From the NCBI GenBank assembly GCA_034211115.1, contig JAXHTH010000319.1, positions 1 to 15,485 of the forward strand: a DNA stretch of 15,485 nucleotides, given 5' to 3'. Below are positions 13,157 to 15,485 of the stretch, piece by piece. This DNA comes from JAXHTH01 sp034211115 (GTDB taxonomy: Bacteria; Planctomycetota; Phycisphaerae; Phycisphaerales; SM1A02). A program made the translations under genes and the position numbers. Under the pieces are notes generated by a model, which was given only the letters and a program-made list of their open reading frames with translations, was not told the DNA's origin and made no database searches. Each line of letters opens with the position of its first letter. Within the stretch, counting starts at the first letter, position 1.

Positions 13157-14059
13157 TCAGGCGATGCGGCGCTGCTGCTCGTCGTGCACCTGCCGTTGAA
13201 GCTGCATGCGCTGCTGCACCGCGATGTACCGGCAGATCTGGTCGACGACGAAACGCTGATGCCCGGCGTTGAAGGTGAAATCGAACGCCAAGCCCGCGTA
13301 GATGTGCTGGCTGGACTCACGATGCGTGTGGATGAGCTTGGCGCTGGCGCAGATGGGCACGGAGAGTTCCGGCGGCAGCGAGAATCGGGTCCAGAAGAGC
13401 TTGTGGCGGAAGAGCACCTGGCTGTGCTCGGGGGGGACGTGCAGGCCCACGCCGCCCCCGCCGATGTTGAGGAGGGTGGCGCTGAAGCGCGGCCCGACCT
13501 CGGGCATGATCGAGTCGTCGCTGAGGCTGAACGGCTCGGGCCCCGCCGACGCCTCGTCGCTCCGCCGATCCTGCTCGAAGAGCAGTTCGTTGGCCCGCTC
13601 GGCCACCACGACCGATTTCGGATCCAGCAGGGGCCAGATCTCCACCTCCGGCAGATTCAGCGCCGCCGTCTCCACGCGGTAGTAATTCCGCCGCTGGCAG
13701 CGCATGACCGAATCGGGCATGAGCAGACGCACGGCGGGGATGGACTTCTGCGCGTTGAGGGCGAAGCGCGTCAGGCCCAGGTTGGTCGTGTTGAACATCC
13801 AGCGGTTCTGGCCCACCGCCATGATCGCGATGAGGGCCACCCCCTGGTTGAGCGGGATGGGCTGGCCCAGCGCGGTCGGCTGCTCGACGATCACCTCGCT
13901 CTCGGTGAGTTTCAGGACCCGGACGCGCCAGACGAGGTGCCGGCCGTCTTCGTTCTCATCATACGCCCGGGCGATCGCGATCTCGATCGCGCCGTTGCGC
14001 TGGTAGATCTGCTCCAGGCAGCGTCGCCATTGCAGCGTACGCGAACGGTTTGCCGGCAC
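13157..14059 (-). CDS. PilZ-like protein (YcgR-type layout), 300 aa
   Basis: Residues 10-110 are beta-rich (AIEIAIARAY, VWRVRVLKLTESEVIVEQP, GVALIAIMAVGQNRWMFNTTNLG) and resemble the N-terminal YcgR-like domain. The C-terminal part opens with QRRNYYRVE, which provides the RxxxR c-di-GMP motif (Arg124, Arg128), and later reads NIGGGGVGL (198-206) where PilZ domains have [D/N]xSxxG; here the Ser is a Gly. About 50 polar residues (140-190, with Asp/Glu/Arg stretches) are inserted between these motifs, and the last 25 residues are Gln/Arg-rich. YcgR proteins link c-di-GMP to motility or surface output; binding here is plausible but not certain because of the changed second motif. I choose GTG 14059 because GGGGAG lies 8 nt upstream; a longer frame would run into the methyltransferase gene. 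Confidence 0.75.
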   Translation of the reverse strand: MPANRSRTLQWRRCLEQIYQRNGAIEIAIARAYDENEDGRHLVWRVRVLKLTESEVIVEQPTALGQPIPLNQGVALIAIMAVGQNRWMFNTTNLGLTRFALNAQKSIPAVRLLMPDSVMRCQRRNYYRVETAALNLPEVEIWPLLDPKSVVVAERANELLFEQDRRSDEASAGPEPFSLSDDSIMPEVGPRFSATLLNIGGGGVGLHVPPEHSQVLFRHKLFWTRFSLPPELSVPICASAKLIHTHRESSQHIYAGLAFDFTFNAGHQRFVVDQICRYIAVQQRMQLQRQVHDEQQRRIA

Positions 14060-14162
14060 GGGACGTTCTCCCCAGACGTGACGGTGGTAGCTCGACTGCG
14101 TTCCGGGAGTATCGACCGCGCGTGAATCGGTCTTCAGATCAAAGCCACAAACGGAGGAGGCG

Positions 14163-14882
14163 TCAGCCCCCTTCGCGTCGCATGGCCAGCAGAGGGGTGT
14201 CGGGAAGGCGTTGGGGGGCCGATAATCCGCCCGCACGTGCGGCCAGCCGCAGCGCGCCGTCCAGCCAGAGGCGGAAGATCCGCTCGCCGGGGCGGATGTT
14301 CCAGTCCTGCGGATTCACCGCCTCGCCGCGGCGAAGGGTGAAGATCGAATCGCCCCCGTCCCAGACAAGCTGCATCGCCCCGTCCTCGCTGAGGCCGGCC
14401 GTCCAGTTCCCCTCCGTCAACTCGGGCCAGAAATCATGGGGACAGTCGTCGATCACGAACGCACCGCCGGGAACGAGGCGACGCCGAACGCGCTGCAGCA
14501 GCGTGACGGCTTCCTCGACATCGACGATGGTCATGAACGTGTTGCCGAGGCAGAGGACGGCGTCGAAGGGGCCGGCGGGGAGGTCCGCCTCGCGACGGAA
14601 ATCGCCCTCGATCAAGTCCGCGTCCGCCCCCGCCTCTGACAGACGAGCTGCGCAGCGGCGCCGCGCCTCGTTGTTCCAGTCGACGCCGGTCAGCGCATGC
14701 CCCGCCGCGGCGAGCGGCACCAGGACGCGGCCGGCGCCGCACCCCAGATCGAGCACGCGCTTCGGCGCGGGATCGAGCCAGCGCTTCAGAGCGTCGATCT
14801 GCGCGCGGGAGTGCGCCTCCTCGTGCGGGGCGTCAGCGTCGAGCCACGCGGGCGGCGCGGGATCGTCGTCGCGCCCGTTCAC
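14163..14882 (-). CDS. SAM-dependent class I methyltransferase, 239 aa
   Basis: SAM-binding motif I is RVLDLGCGAGRVLVPLA (residues 42-58), followed by the acidic end of strand 2 (GVDWN, Asp68), an LIEGDF block (90-95) and FDAVLCLGNTFMTI (106-119), which resembles motif II/post-I of small-molecule N-methyltransferases such as the glycine/sarcosine group, where CLGNSF is usual. The C-terminal half (130-230) has a beta-rich lid with WNIRPGERIFRLWLDG. The substrate is unknown. The start is GTG at 14882; it overlaps the TGA of the upstream gene (GTGA), so it is translationally coupled to the membrane protein before it. Soluble, with no signal peptide. Confidence 0.85.
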   Translation of the reverse strand: MNGRDDDPAPPAWLDADAPHEEAHSRAQIDALKRWLDPAPKRVLDLGCGAGRVLVPLAAAGHALTGVDWNNEARRRCAARLSEAGADADLIEGDFRREADLPAGPFDAVLCLGNTFMTIVDVEEAVTLLQRVRRRLVPGGAFVIDDCPHDFWPELTEGNWTAGLSEDGAMQLVWDGGDSIFTLRRGEAVNPQDWNIRPGERIFRLWLDGALRLAARAGGLSAPQRLPDTPLLAMRREGG

Positions 14883-15485
14883 AGCTTCACCCCCAGGGTC
14901 GAGGCGAGTTCCTCGAGCATCTTGCGTGCGTTCAGGAGTTCATCGCGCGACAGTCGACGTCCGCCGTAGCGTGCTTCGTAGAACACCTCGGTGATCCGCC
15001 GCACGAGCTCGCCGGCCGCCGGCCGCGCCGTGCCGAGGGAGGTCGCAAACGCGAGCGGCGGCTGGAAGGCCGGCTTCTCCAGACCCGCTCTCCGCAGCAC
15101 GATGAGCATGTCCAGGTAGAACCCCAGTTGGCGGAGCAGGCGCCGCGATTCGGACTCCCGAAGCCGGCGCACGCGCAACGTGCGGCGCAACGACCGGATG
15201 CGGCGAAGGATCTTGAGGAGGGCGAGCACCGCGAGCACCAACGCGAAGCCGACGAGCCCCAGCCAGATGTAGCCCGTCTGCCAGAAGGGAAAGGCGCGAT
15301 TCACGCGCGCCATCCATTCCCACGTCGCATCCAGCCCCTGCTTCACGCGCGAGGAGACGCCGACGTCCAGGTTCTCCAGCAGCCGCGCCTGCGATCGGTT
15401 GTTGAACTCGATGATCCGACTGCGCCAGAGTCCCTCGAGGCGCTGATAGAACCATCCCAGGCGATCGGGCAGCGAAGCCCGGGCC
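14879..15485 (-). CDS. C-terminal part of a transglutaminase-like membrane protein (TgpA/DUF4129 type), cut by right edge
   Basis: The frame is open to the window edge, so the start is missing. Reading in: a DRLGWFYQRLEGLWRSRIIEFNNRSQARLLENLD stretch, matching the segment before the last membrane helix in TgpA-like proteins (a W near a R-I/V pair and a Q-x-x-L-L). One membrane helix follows at about 15274-15215 (GYIWLGLVGFALVLAVLALL), then a highly basic stretch (RRIRSLRRTLRVRRLRESESRRLLRQ). The final 110 residues have the DUF4129 pattern: FYLDMLIVLRRAGLEKPAFQPPLAFATSL, then ITEVFYEARYGGRRLSRDELLNARKMLEEL. In complete proteins these follow N-terminal helices and a transglutaminase-core domain, often beside a MoxR ATPase and a DUF58 protein. 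None of those is inside this window. Confidence 0.65.
   Translation of the reverse strand, partial: ARASLPDRLGWFYQRLEGLWRSRIIEFNNRSQARLLENLDVGVSSRVKQGLDATWEWMARVNRAFPFWQTGYIWLGLVGFALVLAVLALLKILRRIRSLRRTLRVRRLRESESRRLLRQLGFYLDMLIVLRRAGLEKPAFQPPLAFATSLGTARPAAGELVRRITEVFYEARYGGRRLSRDELLNARKMLEELASTLGVKL

Noticed and set aside
8776..13320. A single 1514-codon minus-strand frame reading as a giant protein through ppdK and across pabB
   Set aside because: Only the part from about 11469 down matches PPDK. The upstream 600 codons are the antisense of pabB, whose own frame has all family motifs.
14060..14236. Longer PilZ-like protein starting at the GTG at 14236
   Set aside because: It would overlap the methyltransferase gene by 74 nt and its first 59 residues have no domain character; GTG 14059 has a good SD.
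1..15485. Search for CRISPR repeats, tRNA/rRNA genes, insertion sequences, attachment sites and toxin-antitoxin pairs
   Set aside because: No regularly spaced repeats, no cloverleaf-like sequence, no transposase or integrase motif and no long terminal inverted repeats were seen by eye.

Overview
The window is a gene-dense, GC-rich (roughly two-thirds G+C by eye) stretch of bacterial chromosome with twelve intact protein genes and two cut off at the edges. I see no rRNA, tRNA, CRISPR array, transposase, integrase or phage gene. The mix fits a free-living high-GC bacterium: pyruvate phosphate dikinase, NAD and folate enzymes, a queuosine-precursor transporter, a Tat-exported hydrolase and a PilZ-type protein. 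Planctomycetota is a guess from overall feel only, and no phylogenetic marker in the window proves it.

Layout. (1) Positions 1-1065, minus strand: a tight three-gene operon with overlapping ends. It encodes a two-helix membrane protein with a bacterial PH-like tail, an unrecognised 143-residue protein, and the start of a MutL/GlmL-type ASKHA ATPase that runs off the left edge. (2) Positions 1260-4253, minus strand: a hexapeptide-repeat acyltransferase, a TPR-FkbH protein and an acyl carrier protein (ACP). This looks like a small route that charges an ACP with a glyceryl-type unit and may pass it on, with no polyketide synthase in sight. (3) Positions 4300-6737: nadC (minus) diverges from yhhQ (plus). 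After a structured 194-bp spacer comes a HIT-family hydrolase (plus). (4) Positions 6763-8678, minus strand: a Tat-exported metallo-beta-lactamase-fold hydrolase and an unassigned membrane protein. (5) Positions 8776-13083: ppdK (minus) diverges from pabB (plus) across 132 bp. (6) Positions 13157-15485, minus strand: a PilZ-like protein, a SAM-dependent methyltransferase, and the C-terminal part of a transglutaminase/DUF4129-type membrane protein cut by the right edge.

Regulation. A pattern recurs at transcription-unit starts. nadC, yhhQ, the HIT gene and pabB each have a TAnnnT -10-like hexamer only 6-8 nt before the start codon and no Shine-Dalgarno (SD) sequence, which is what leaderless mRNAs look like. 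In contrast, several operon-internal genes and genes with a normal leader have clear SDs (GAGGAG, AAGGAG, GGGGAG). The FkbH-ACP-acyltransferase trio is the best candidate for an undescribed pathway; its product cannot be read from the sequence.
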